A stretch of 64,000 bases of DNA from Avena insularis. Taxonomy: Eukaryota; Streptophyta; Magnoliopsida; Poales; Poaceae. Below, piece after piece: positions 32,665-44,685 of this stretch. The notes beneath the pieces are model-generated. The model was not told the origin of the DNA. It saw only the letters and a list, made by a program, of their open reading frames with translations, and made no database searches. How positions within the stretch are numbered: position 1 is the stretch's first letter; each line of letters begins with the position of its first letter. Position numbers and translations under genes: made by a program. The stretch is taken from positions 439,756,028 to 439,820,027 of the forward strand of contig CM042688.1 in NCBI GenBank assembly GCA_023614405.1. Reading direction: 5' to 3'.

Positions 32665-34082
32665 TGATGTCTACGCACTTCTATTCTTGTAGACAGTTGT
32701 TGGGCCTCCAAGTGCAGAGATTTGTAGAACAGCAGCAAGTTTCCCTTAAGTGGATTACCCAAGGTTTATCGAACTCAGGGAGGAAGTGGTCAAAGGTATA
32801 CCTCTCAAGCAACCCTGCAATCAAGATACAAGAAGTCTCTTGTGTCCCCAACACACCCAATACACTTGTCAGGTGTATAGGTGCACTAGTTCAGCTAAGA
32901 GATAGTGAAATACAAGTGGTATGGATAATTATAAGTGGTAACGATGCCAGAAAAGAGCTTGATGGGTAGGAAGAGACTAAAGGAAATATGAAATAAAGAT
33001 GGAACCAAGCAAACAAGTAACAGATCTAGTTGCAAATGGTGTTTCAATGCTTAGAAACAAGGCTAGCGAGCATACTTTCACTAGTGAACACTCTCATATA
33101 AATATCATCTCTTTATGATACTACTCTGAAGTACTCTCCAGTTGGACACTCTAATCCATGGTAGGGATATAACAACACACCTCAAAGTCTGCCTTCCCCA
33201 TCTAGAGAACCCCACACTGTTAGCTTGAGCGCTAGATGGTTCCAACAAACACCACAATTTCATAGAGACATCCAACTCCAAATATAACTCATAACAAGTA
33301 TTTATGTAACCTTAGCCAAAGTGCCACATGGTGTGCACACTGTCAACTTCACACACGTGGGGATAAGCAGAGATTCATTAAAGCACTTGACTAACAGAAT
33401 AGATCTACAGATTACAAAGCTCATGATCTCAATAAGATCACGCATAGAGAGAGAGAGAGAGATGAACACATAGCTATCGGTAGAGCCCTTAGCCTCGAGG
33501 AAGAACTACTCCCTCATCATCATGGGAATCAGCAACGACGATGGAGATGGTGGTGGAGATCGATGGAGATGGCTCCGGGGGCAATTCCCCGTCCCGACAG
33601 GGAGCCGGAACAGAGAATTTCTATCCCCCGAATCTCCCCTTCGATGGTGGTGGCGATGTGGAGGTTTTCGTGGCTTTCTCCTCGATTCTTTAGGGTTTAT
33701 CCATCGGAGGCTTCTTATAGACGAAAGGGGAGGCCGAGGGGGTGCCCGAGGCGGCTGCACCCCCCTGGCACGGGCTAGGCCAGGCCGCGCGGCCAGAGGG
33801 TGTGGCCCCCTCGAGGCCCTTCTCCGTCTCGTATTCTGGCTCCGTGTTCCCCTCGGTGAAATATTGACTTTGACTTTTGTCCGTCCAATTCGGAGAATGT
33901 TCATTTTCTGGATTTTATGGAACCAAAAATAGAAGAAAATAAGCAACTGGCACTGTGGCATCTTGTTAATAGGTTAGTCCCAAAAAACATAAAAATACCT
34001 CAAAATGTTGACAATGCAAAGCAAAGTAGATACTAAACAAGCATGGAACATCAAAAATTATAGATACGTTTACGACGTATCA
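32665..34082 (-). repeat. X 5' LTR
   Basis: This 1418-bp LTR starts TGATGTCTACGCACTTC and ends CGACGTATCA. It is followed by the duplication ACCAC. It includes an AG microsatellite at about 33449-33462 and a GC-rich part (33590-33850). Confidence 0.93.
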
Positions 34083-34310
34083 ACCACACACACTCCAGTG
34101 GATCTGTAATGCAACTTCTCTGTCACACTGTGCATTGCAATGTGTGGAAGTTGCTTTCCTATGTGTGTTTTGCTTATACACCATGATCGTTTGCCACTTG
34201 GATCCCCATAGAGTCATTGCACATTGCATATATGTGTTCTTTTCCAAAACCACATTGATATATATATACATGAACCACACAAAAACTATTGTCAATACAC
34301 GTACTCGTAA
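34083..34310. repeat. Continuation of the 405/187-bp array
   Basis: CACACTCCAGTGG...TGCAACTTCTCTGTCACAC...GTGTGGAAGTTGC follows the X insertion and matches the units at 9219-11174. This proves that X split one array. Confidence 0.9.
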
Positions 34311-35050
34311 AAAATAAACACATATGAATATGCAACTACACCATGACAGGGAAGTTGCATTTGAGAACAGGCTCACCTAGGGGTGGGTTCTTCCTATATC
34401 AACATCCACACTTTAATAAATATGTGCCATATATGCAAGATTTCCACATGTTTTTCCCATTTGGTTCACCCGTAAAGAGATTCTTCATACCACACTTTGG
34501 ATCTCACCTATACCAATATTTTGGCAAAAAATCAGCATAACAGATTTTTCCTGATTTTTTGGGTTAGTAATTGCAAATTTCTTCGAAAGGTACCCTTTTT
34601 AACAAGTATCCTATATGATTAATTTATTTGAGCCACTCATCATGCAATAGACGACCAGGATACGCCATCAAAAAATTCGACCGACACACCTCGCTCAAAT
34701 TTCTCGCCTCGAAATTCCATCCCTGGTATAGACCGATCAGCCCTTCAGCACAGCGCCATGCATCATTCACGGAGAGGGCATTTAGGTAATATAAAAGAAA
34801 CCCTCCTTATCCCCACCCCCACCGAAAGTGGACGAGATCCATTTTTCCTCACCTCGCTGTCCTCTGCCTCCTCCCTCGCCCTCACCCTTGTCGACGTCCA
34901 TCCTTCCTCCACTCGTTGTCGTCCTTCCCTCCGCCCCTCGCCACCCTATGCCCCTCCTCACCACGCCGCCGTCCTTCGTTCCAGTAGACAATAGCTAGCC
35001 ATTGTCGTATCCCAAACCCTAGCCCATCGTCACCTTCGAGGTTTCCCACC
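34311..35050. other. CACTA interior, probable promoter region of the transposase-type gene
   Basis: No supported ORF in 34311-34740. From 34780 a TATA-like AATATAAAAG is followed by a C-rich leader and the ATG at 35051, which would suit a 5' leader. This is inferred from composition only. Confidence 0.35.
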
Positions 35051-35566
35051 ATGCCGTGCCAACTATCAAGCTCGCAGGTCTGCAACCTCGCTGTCAACCC
35101 CACCCACAAGATCTTCCACATCTACGTGCACCTCTCCGTAAAGATATCCCCACTCGCTGTGCACCTCTCCGTCAAGGTCTGCTCACTCGACGTGCATCTC
35201 ACTGACAGGGTACACCATCTCACGATGCACCTCGTCGACAAGGCGTGCCACCTCACCGTCAAGTTCTTCCAACTATCCCTGCGCGTCGCTATCAAGATCT
35301 GCCCACTCACGGTCAAGGTCTGCTCACTCGACGTGCACCTCGACTACAGGGTACACCTACTCGCCATGTAGCTCGCCGTCCACCTAGTCGACACGGTCTG
35401 CCACATCGCCGTCGACAAGGTCTGCCCACTCGCCGTGCACCTCCTCCACATAGTCTGCTACCTAGGTCCGCTTATAAGGCTCGATGCCACGATTTAAGCG
35501 TTCCGCCAGGAATAGCAGTAAGAAAAAGGCCCTACAGCCTGAAGGCAAGGAAACACTTACCTTGCT
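35051..35566 (+). pseudogene. First exon(s) of the CACTA gene with 33-bp repeats
   Basis: A plus-strand frame from 35051 reads through about ten degenerate units of 33 bp (GTGCACCTCTCCGTCAAGGT...), giving an 11-residue repeat like VHLSVKVCSLD. It stops at 35369-35371. Further units run to about 35465 in other frames. A short basic segment at about 35498-35545 (RSARNSSKKKALQPE) resembles the start of PTTA-type CACTA proteins and may be the true coding start. The downstream intron contains the 35970-40602 solo LTR. Uncertain whether the repeat is translated. Confidence 0.4.
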
Positions 35567-35969
35567 TTTCTGCTGTTTGTTTACATTGTTTGTTGCATAT
35601 AAATGCTTTTCATAACACGTCTTATGATCAGAGTATAAATAAAAATTGTTCAAAGTGGAATATTTTACACTTGTGATTACTATTGGAAAATCAACAACAT
35701 ATGTTATATTCTTCCTACTTGCATATTTAGTGGCAAGATATAGATGCATATGCTGCTCATGTTTAATTGTCCTGACCTCCTTATTATTGCAACCAATTGG
35801 TGAATTGCCTAGCTTGTAAACTATTAGGCTTATGATTAGTTTGCGTGTGATAAAGGTTGCATTATCCTGTTTGTTGCATTACTTTGGTTGTTTCGTGATA
35901 TGTCTTATGTTCATCGTATAAGTAGTTCATAGTTTATTGTTTTACATGATGGTTACTATAGGACAATGA
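35567..35969. other. Intron-like region with degenerate repeats, first part
   Basis: Phrases such as TGTTGCAT...GTCTTATGATCAGA and CTGCTCATGTTTAATTGTC recur here and again at 40612-40705, 40960-41050 and 41385-41450 beyond the solo LTR. They form a degenerate tandem repeat. No ORF. Confidence 0.5.
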
Positions 35970-38900
35970 TGTAGCATCCCAATTGTCTAACAATTGTAAT
36001 GCTACTTGGTCTAGTAATATAATGGCTACTTCAAATATATAATTGTTGCATCATCATTATATCATGCTCATGTCATCATGCCACCTTGCATTTGAGCATC
36101 ATATCAAACCCTTTTTCATTTGGTTCTTATCTCATATGCATTATTAACTGTATTTGTCTCTTGATATTGTATTTGGTTGTTGATATATTGTTTAAATGCC
36201 CAAGCTGAGTTGGGGGCATATCTTTTATTAACTCCACCACCTTTCTTGTCATCATCCCATCATTCCACCATTCCACCATATATGAGCATTGCAAGTTATT
36301 TGGCTTTACCTCTAGCTCATGTGGGTTGGGATGGATCCAATTCTTTCTCCACATGCTCTCATATATGCACCATATTGTTTCCACAAATGGGTTTATGAGA
36401 GCCACATGGCCACCTTTGCATGCCTTGTGAGTGGAACCCTATTTCTAGCTGCCATATGTGTTATTTTGGGGTTATCATCATGTTGGGATATTTTGTGGGC
36501 TTATTAAATACCTAGTGGCACATACACACTAGCAAGCCCCATTTCTATTCAAATATGGTCATCTCCAACTACTCCACATGGGGCATTCTTTCACTTCTTC
36601 TAGTTTGGCTTATTCCATATTTTTGGAATGCATATGTATAAATGCTATGGCTATTTATGTTGTTTTCACAAGATGAAACCTAGCATTAATTACTTTTGCA
36701 TGGCCCATGCAAGTACCACCACATTTTGGTCTTTGGTTTTTATTTGAATTTTTGGGTGAACCACCTCATCTCTCATCTCTCCCTCCCTCCTTTTGGCATG
36801 ATCTAGTTTGATCTTGCTTAAACCATATCACCACATCTCTCTCTCTCCTTTCCACATGTTCTTGCTTGCTCTAGTTTGGAGCATGCTAGCTTCAAAAACC
36901 CTAATCCATCAACCTCCCTCTCTTATCCTCTATCTATCACCTACCCCATCATCACCATACCCTCTCTACCACCATCTCTCACCTAAGCTAAACCCTAAAC
37001 CTAACCCTCCATCTAACCCATGACCTACCCTAGCTACCACCTCTCACCCTCGGCCTCTCCTCTCTCACCTAGCAGGCCCACCTGGTCACCCTGGTCCACC
37101 TAGCTACCCCATCCACCACACAAAAACCCTAGCCGAGCCTCCCCTCCAAACCTAGCTCTAACCCGAGCCTACCCCTCCCTCCCTCTAGCTCTCTCTCTGC
37201 CTGCAGGTCCCACCAGACCGAGCCTCCCCTCTGGCCCTACCGTCCCCACCTGCCAGCTCCCTAACCTGCCCCTGCCCGACCGAGCACGTGAAGGAGAGGA
37301 GGAAAAAGGTGGCCGGGCCACCTTTTCCATCTACCCCGCTCCCCCCACGGCACCCACGCCTCTCCCGTCCCTATCTACTCCCTCTCTCTCGCCTCTGCAT
37401 CCCCCAAATCTCCCCAGGACGCTCCCCTCTCTCCCTGCCTTCCCTCACCACCGCCTACACCATCGCCGCCCACCGTCGGCCTCCATCTCCCCTACTCATA
37501 CCAGCCGGCGGCGTGGCGCTCAAGAGTGTCGAGGAAGACCACGACCGTCATCTACGTCGCCCTGTACGCGGAGTCGAGAAGAGGACGGCCGGATCCGCTG
37601 CACACCGACGCGTCATGACGAAACCCTAGCTCCGCCCGGCGCCTTCCTCGACGACGATCGCCTGCTCCCCTGCCCGATCCACCACCTCCATCCACCTCTC
37701 GGTGAGCCATCCGACCCCGCTGACACCCTCGCGTGCATAGTCGCGCCCTAGTTTCGTCGGACCCCAGGACGAACGCCCTCTGTGCGCCGGCGTCGCTTTC
37801 GTTTCTCCTCGCCGTAGCGTCGCAGAAGCGTATCTAGCCGCCCATCCCCCTCCTAGCAACTCCCCTAGCCCTACCGCTGGCTCACCTCAGCGCACCAGCA
37901 CGTCCCCGGATCGAATCCCCACCCCGCGCTGTCGCTCACCGATCCGTCCACGGCGCGGAGAAGAGGAACAGTATGGCGCCCCTTTTTGCGGATAACCCCC
38001 TGCCTCTTTTTCTGCATCAACCCGCGGTACCTATTGGCCCACCTGCCAGCCACCCGACGATCTTGCAAAAGAGCCCCCCTGTTTCTCTGGCCTCAACCCG
38101 TGCCCCCTCGCGTTGCGTGGCGCCCCACACTGCCCACCGGCGTGTGGACCGCGTGTTTGGCCCCACCCTGTCACCCTCTGCGGCTAGACTAGCTCAAGGT
38201 GACAAACTTTCTTTCAGGCGCCTGTGTCGCCAGTCGACGATGGCGCCACTGGTCAGTGTCTGGGGCTAACTTAACTTGAGTATAAAAAGTATTTTCTGTA
38301 TCTGTTTAAATTCAAACCTTTTTCAAATTAATTCAAATTCAAATTTTAATTATGTTTTTAAATAACTTTTAAAATATAAATCCAAATAATACAAATAATA
38401 TATGTTTTGAAATCAGAAAAATGTGAGGATTTCAAATATGCCATTCAAAATATATTTTGGACACCTTAATTTCCAAGTTAATTAAAATTACAAGAAAATG
38501 CCCTTTTGCCTTAATTAATTAATAACTTTTGTTTTATAAGTCCAAATTTAACAAATAATATGTCTAAAATGATTAGCTCGACGAGACCTTTCTGTTTATG
38601 CATTCCATTATCTGTTTTGCAGCATGCATCATATAAATATAATGTGTACAGCAACTAATATGAGGATAAAATGAGGCCAAAACTCAATAAAATGGTTTAT
38701 TCTTGTATTCCACACCTCACCCATGCCATGCTACTTTATTGCCATGCAAATTGTGCATCATTCATCATGGCATGATTGTTTGCTTGTCGCATTTTATTCA
38801 TATGCTTGTGCACTTTATTTATGTTGGCCCTTGTTTGTTTGGTTCTTCTTGAATAGGCCGAGCAAGGGATATATCAAGAAACCAGGAGCACTACCTGATC

Positions 38901-40602
38901 CTTCTCTCGCTTCAATCGAGCGCTGTGCAAGCACTACCACATGCTTGCATACATACAGTACCTATTGCCTCTATCTTATTCTTGCATCATTGAGTCGCGA
39001 TTGCATTAATTTGAATCCCAAGTATTGCATAGCCTTTACTTTTAAACCCCACCGAAGCTTGTTCCCCCATCCCATGAGCCATTACTACAGGAGTTGTTTG
39101 AGCCATGCGAGTCATAGAACAGCATGTGTAGGGTATGTGAGTGTCTGATGGATAACGAGGTACCTATACAACTTAATCTGAGTAGTAATGGGATAACTAA
39201 TGAAAGTGGCATCGGTGAGCCATATTTGCTATTTGGTTTTCAGGCTCACTTGTGTCCGTGGGACCCAGTACTTGATTCCTGTTCCTTGAATATTCGTTAT
39301 CCACATCCGGAGGCTTATGAAACCCCCGAGCCGAGCTTGATTCATTCTTATTTCTTGGGGCCACAAACTAGTTTGAGGTTTTATTTACTATCCTGTACTT
39401 ATGCCATGCTTTCTTGCTTTATTTAAATTGTGCGAGGTATCGCACCTTTGTCTTGTTAGGGCGTGACCGTTTTATTTATGTCGACAAGCCCAGTCACACT
39501 TCGGGTTCGATCGTTCTGACCGGCCACACAAACCTTGAGTCCATCCTGTAGCCGGCCTGAAATATTTCTGAATCCTGTGATCGCTTTGTCGTGACTGCCT
39601 CGTTGGGTTTTGATTTGGTTTTTCCGAGGTTGATCGAGTGTGTGTTGCTATTTGTGCACCTCAGGTAAAACTTTCTGAAAGCCGTGTCCGCGGTTATGGA
39701 CGACTTGGAGCACAGTTTCTCGATCATAGACAAGTATAACTAAAGTACCGCTTTTAACTTGACTAAGTAACTGACTAGTAAATAGTGCAACACTCATGGA
39801 ATGGATAATAAAACCGCCAACAGATGGGGGGGTTGTTTGTCCGCTTCCTCGTCGGTAAGCGAGGAGGAGGATGGATCTGTTGATATTACCGTTATAACTG
39901 TTGTTATTAATTCACGGACATCCGTCTATCTCTGGTTAGGCGGATGGTTAACGAGTATCTATAGAATTGTTAGGGTTTATCTTTTGCTGCAATTGCGTCA
40001 CCCCAGGTTGTGTCCCCTTTAGAGGCATAAAGACTTGTTGAGTACCCCTAGGGTCTCACACGATAAATTGTTTGATTCAGATGAATAGGTAAACCCGCAA
40101 GATGGATACTGGGTGGAGGAGACGGACGATGCGGGCAACGATCATTCGGTGTAGAGATTCCGGGAACGGGGATCCGTGAGATCTGTGGGCGGGATGTGTT
40201 TATTTATGGGGCATCTTATGCCAATTTGCTTCTTATCCGTACTCGGATTTTGTCTTCCGCTTCCGCCTGATACTCTGATGTTTGATGTATGAGGAGATAT
40301 CCTAAACTATTATATCTATCTAGGATATTTGGATCTTGCCGTATGGCGTTGCTATATTTCCTTTCTTTGTAGATGGAATGGCTCTGATGTACTGTTGTAT
40401 GGTGGCTTGCATACATACTCATTTGTGTATGTAGTTGATCCCTTCGCCGATTACGCCCCTAGTTCTTGTCCCGATGATTGGAAATGGTTAGGACGGCCGA
40501 AAGGTCTACCTGTGAGTGGCATTTGGGCCCCACCGTACTATTTTAACCATTTCCGCTCATCCAGGCTTGTAACTAGGAGCGTAATTCACCGAGGTAGTTA
40601 CA
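35970..40602. mobile_element. 4.63-kb solo LTR (LARD-like) inside the CACTA
   Basis: This segment begins TGTAGCATCCC and ends GTAGTTACA, with perfect AATGA duplications at 35965-35969 and 40603-40607. It has no second LTR and no retroelement genes. Several blocks match the solo LTR at 23032-27078, notably the phrase GTCCGCGGTTATGGACGACT at about 39685. Between the matches the two are diverged, so they are different copies or subfamilies. The C-rich part (36900-38200) yields only compositional ORFs. Confidence 0.88.
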
Positions 40603-40714
40603 AATGAGCACCATAGGTTATATTTTTCTTAATTGCCTATTTAATTGCACGGTAGATGCTTATACTTCTTATGTTTAATCGTCATGCACTGCTTATTATT
40701 GCAGTGTATAATAC

Positions 40715-40930
40715 TAAGTCTGGTCATAGTGGGGAGTAACATAGCATGTTACTAGGCTATGTTATTCCCCACTATGACTGGTCTTAATATTATCTCCATG
40801 GTGAGCAGTGTCATAGGTCTTATAACATAGACACCATCATTTAGGTTGGTCATAGTGGGGAGTTTGTACACACTAGTATTATGTGTACGATACTAGTGTA
40901 TAATACCAGCTAGGCCACCCATAGTAAGAC
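40715..40930. mobile_element. MITE-like foldback element
   Basis: 40718-40745 (GTCTGGTCATAGTGGGG...) pairs almost perfectly with 40756-40783 in inverted orientation, around a 10-base loop and between TAA trinucleotides. A second GGTCATAGTGGGGAGT starts at 40848. CCACCCATAGTAAGAC at about 40915-40930 could be the far terminus of one element of about 210 bp. The TAA/TTA flank would suit Tourist/PIF-Harbinger MITEs, but the superfamily is uncertain. Confidence 0.6.
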
Positions 40931-41304
40931 TATCATGCAATCCATATTGCATTTGTTTTGTTGTTTCGTCGTATGTCTTATGATCAGAATATGAATTGGT
41001 CATAGCGGACTGTTCCACCCCATATGTTATATTTGAGCCATATTTGGAGTTCCCTATACATGTTAGAAACACATATGTACAGTGGAATGTGATTTGGGTG
41101 TTGCTTAGAAAAATAATCCAAGCTTTTTCGTAAGAAACAATGCTTATTTGTATTCGAGAGGTGCCAATTTAGACATCATCCTGTTATAAATAAGCACCAT
41201 TGCTTAACCAAAAACTGGTTTATTTCGCTAAGCACTTCTCTAAGCGTCTTGAATTGTACATGCTCTTAGGTTCTTAGCATATGTTGTTGCATCGCCAAGT
41301 GTAT

Positions 41305-41350
41305 CCCCCCCCCACACCCCCACACCCCCCACAGACCCCTAGACCCCTAG
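41305..41350 (+). repeat. C-rich low-complexity tract
   Basis: Runs of CCCCCCCCCACACCCCC are followed by two copies of AGACCCCT. Low complexity only. Confidence 0.7.
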
Positions 41351-41538
41351 AAGTAGCAAAAAGGAAGGATCTAGACCAGGTTACATTATCCCGTGTGTTG
41401 CATTAGTTTGGCAGCCTAAGATCTTTTTGTTTAAATTGCTCATAGCGACCTGTTAAATGATGAGTACTATATACTATATAACATAGGTTGGTATCGCACC
41501 TAGTTTTATAATTCTGGATTAACTGGAATTGTTTATTC

Positions 41539-44500
41539 ATGTTAGAACCACACATACTACTGTTGGAAGAAATTCGGATGAAAACCATCATGAGAAAGAG
41601 TCCATGGATGCAACGACTTGGTATTAGGTTCATAGCCAGTGTTGTTGCATCCCCAACTGTATTCTCCCCTAAAAAGAGCAACAGTGATCCCTCTGGACCT
41701 CGATATGATCCCGAGGAGGGTATCAGTGAAGGTGACATATCAGGTGATGAAACACTAGTCACCGAGGAGACTAGGCTGCAGGTAGTCCCCTTACCTGCTA
41801 GCTCACCATCTTGTCATGATTTCTCCACAATTAAGGTGCTGCCAAATCATCTTGTGTGGAATTGTTTGCTTACTCGTTTTGCCATATGTTTTGTTCCTAT
41901 TTATTTTCCCCAATTGACTGTTACATGTAAAATGTGTAGCTTAAGCAGAGAAAATTCAAGAAGACAACTCCCATGCGAAGGATGGCTCCTGGTGGTGGAT
42001 CATCTCACAAGCGCGTTGTGGCATCAGTACTATCTCTAGACATAGAAAATGAGAGACACACGAGGTCCAAGGGGAATCCGCTAAAAGCAGGACTTCCACC
42101 TCTAGGTTCCACACGGCGAACAACAAAAGCGGCAAGTCCTGCGACCCATTCACAAGAAACTCGGAGTGTAACCTAGAAGATTGCCAAAGCCAGACTACTT
42201 GATTCCCGGCAAGTGACCAAAGCCGAACTTCCTGGTGCCAGGCAAACTGCGAAAGACGCACTTCGTAATGGCCTAGAGGTGGCTAGAGCTGCACTTCATT
42301 TTCCCCTACTGGTGACCGATAATGCAGTTCATGATGCCAACCTAGTGGCTGAATCTGCAGTTCCTGATGCCCAACAAGTAGCTAAACCTTCAGTTCCTGA
42401 TGTCGGCGAAGTGGGCAAAGCTACAGTTCCTGATGCCGGCCAAGTGGCCAAAGTTGCAGTTCTTGATGTCGGCCAAGTGGCCAAAGTTGCAGTTCCTGAT
42501 GCCGACCAAGTGGATAAAGTTGCAGTTCTTGATTCCCACCAAGGCGAGAAGCCAGTTACCGTCAATCTACCACCCACCCAAGCCAAGAAGGCAGTAGCCC
42601 AAGGCAAGCAACCAGCTGCCCAAGGCGAGCTGGCAGCTGTCCAACATGAGCAGCACTCTGCCCAAGGCGACCTGCCCACTCCCTCCAACCCGCTGGTATG
42701 TCGTCCAGCATCTCCCCAAAGCCAGCAGCCACCCCCCACAGCCAACATCCACCCCCAAAGCCAGCAGCCACCTCCCCAAAGCCAGCAGCAACCTTCCCAA
42801 AGCCAGAAGTCACATACCCAAGGCGTGGAACTCCAACTCACATCATGCCATCCTCTGGCACCTCCCAAAGCCAACCTACCACCTCCACAAATCAAGAAGC
42901 CACCTTCCTAGGTGACAAAGTCCACATCCTTCTTCCCACACGTATCCCCCAAAGGTGACTTGCTACCTCTCCAAATCCAGAAGCCACCTCCCAGCTGTCT
43001 ACGGGCACCTCGCCGAACCGACCATGCATTGTCCCAAACAAATGGGTTAGGTACCCAAGGCGCTGCGTGAGCTACCCAACATTTGTGGTTAGCTTCCAAT
43101 GGCGAGGACTCTGGTACCCAATTTGAGGGTCAGTGGTCAGCTACCCAATACGATGAGTTAGCTACCGAATATGGGGAATCTGATCCTAGTCATGAAGTAT
43201 CATGCCAAGACTGCACTGACTGGTCTCAACATGGTAATGCGTTAAACTGACTGCTTGCTCACTTATAATCCATGTAATCCCATCATATTACTGTGGAACA
43301 CTAAATCAGCACATTGTATTCCTGTAGATGATGATGGCTACCAGATTTCTCAAGACTTTGCTGCACCTTGTTCTGAAGACACCAAAACGCAGAATTCTGA
43401 AGATATAGTTCCGCATACTGGTCAAGCTCTGGTGGTGAGGGGGAAAACATGGGGAAGAGGCTTGACAAGTTGTCCAAAGGAGGGAGGCTTTCACTTAATG
43501 TTCTTCCAGGAAGAACTAGACTAGACGAGCCAGGTGTTGCTGCCAGGTTTGCCAGTGAGTGTGCAGTCACAGGAAGGACTAGCATGCCTATCTTACCCCA
43601 CTTGAAAGAGTACAAGAAGAGGGTTGATGTCCAATCAGACTTCATAGGCAAAATTTCTATTCATGCAAATGTTGATGCTCCATGTTTTATTTTAGCATAA
43701 TTTTTCCATGGACACAAATCACCTTGACATGCAGAATGCTTGTGCAAATCAATTTATGAGGCATGCAAGGAATCAGTGGTATATTCTGAAGAAGAAGTAT
43801 TTTGATCCCTGCCCTCTGAACCAAGTTACAAGGAAATGTCCTAATGAAGTGAAACACATGACCGACGAGTAGTGGTGCAAGCTTGTTGATACTTGGTATG
43901 ACCCCAGGAAACAGGTCAATTTTTGTTTAGTCTTTTACTATTACTGCATGTGTTTGAATTTTTTGATTGGAACTGCCTCTTATACTGTATGGTTTCTGCT
44001 TGTGTAGAGTACTTGTGTAATAAACAAGAAGAATAGGAGCAAAGTCTTGTACCCTGCTACCACAGGTTCTCGTTGCTATGAGGTTGTGTGCAACGGTGAG
44101 GACGATGCCTTCGAACTCTTCAAAAAGATGCATTGCATCCCGATAAATGGCTTCACTCCGAATGTGAAGAAAGCAATTGTAAGTCGTCTTGAATACTTTT
44201 CATCTTTGTAAAATTCAATGCTATCTTCATCTCTCAATTGTATACAATATGATTGTAGTTTGCTTGCTATTTTTCTAAGGTTCGCTTCTATTCCTAATAC
44301 TGTAGGAAATCATGGAAAAGGAGATGGCTCCAGATGTCCAGGGGAAGAACCACTTTCTTCCACTGAGGCTGTGCACTTTGCACTCTCGTTGGACAGCAGA
44401 AAGCCAATGTTCCTAAAGAACATCATCCTCCATCAAAGTACATCAAGACGAAGCATGTCTACCCTTGAAGCGGAACTTTTGGCTGAGAGAGCAGGGAGTG

Positions 44501-44685
44501 ACAAACTATGTTGTAACATAGAGGAATTGCAGAGAGCGAAAGAAGCTGCCGAGGCAGAGAGGCTGCAGTATGCTAAAGACATGAGAGACATGCAGAAGAA
44601 GCAAGAAGAGATGCAGGATAAACAAAACTATACAAATGACTTACTTCAGCAAGTGTTGTCTCAGATGACTCAGCAGAAGCAGTAG
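41539..44685 (+). pseudogene. Plant transposase (PTTA/En-Spm type) gene of the CACTA
   Basis: Exon-like blocks can be followed on the plus strand. 41539-41780 ends VTEETRLQ. 41948-42911 holds a basic segment, the 11-residue repeats and a Pro/Gln-rich tail. About 43330-43690 has the family core (GKRLDKLSKGGRLSLNVLPG, then ASECAVTGRTSMPILPHLKE). 43737-43916 has RNQWYILKKKYFDP, 44007-44178 has TTGSRCYEVVCNGEDDAFEL, and 44307-44685 is a coiled coil of EAERLQYAKDMRDMQKKQEE type. The pattern matches the second ORF of grass CACTA elements, thought to bind element DNA. Stops at 42174-42176, 42909-42911 and 43870-43872 and frameshifts near 43455 and 44330 break it. Confidence 0.78.
42198..42557 (+). 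repeat. 33-bp tandem repeat inside the CACTA gene
   Basis: Ten full units of exactly 33 bp start at 42198, plus a partial eleventh at 42528 (CTTGATGTCGGCCAAGTGG type). They encode an 11-residue repeat of the form DAGQVAKVAVP. The exact period keeps the frame open through the array. Confidence 0.9.

Larger units (their letters stand above)
11175..34082 (-). mobile_element. X: non-autonomous Ty3/gypsy-type retrotransposon
   Basis: Two LTRs (11175-14170 and 32665-34082) beginning TGATGTCTACGCAC and ending CGTATCA flank an internal region. The perfect duplication ACCAC lies at 11170-11174 and 34083-34087. The primer site and polypurine side show that the element reads on the minus strand. Excluding gypsy Y, the internal region is only about 3.8 kb. 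It contains no gag, protease, RT or integrase, just a small unknown ORF pair near the 5' end. It must have moved with another element's enzymes, and Y is a candidate source. Confidence 0.92.
40608..41538. other. Intron-like region with degenerate repeats, second part
   Basis: This continues the intron of the CACTA gene after the solo LTR. It carries a MITE (40715-40930), copies of the intron repeat and a C-rich tract at 41305-41350. No ORF supported. Confidence 0.5.

Noticed and set aside
37288..38269. Cluster of Pro- and Ser-rich ORFs on both strands
   Set aside because: They are inside the second giant solo LTR and have the same compositional cause. No conserved motif.
42329..42895. 188-residue Trp/Gly-rich minus-strand ORF
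   Set aside because: It is the antisense of the 33-bp repeat and Pro/Gln-rich tail of the plus-strand CACTA gene.
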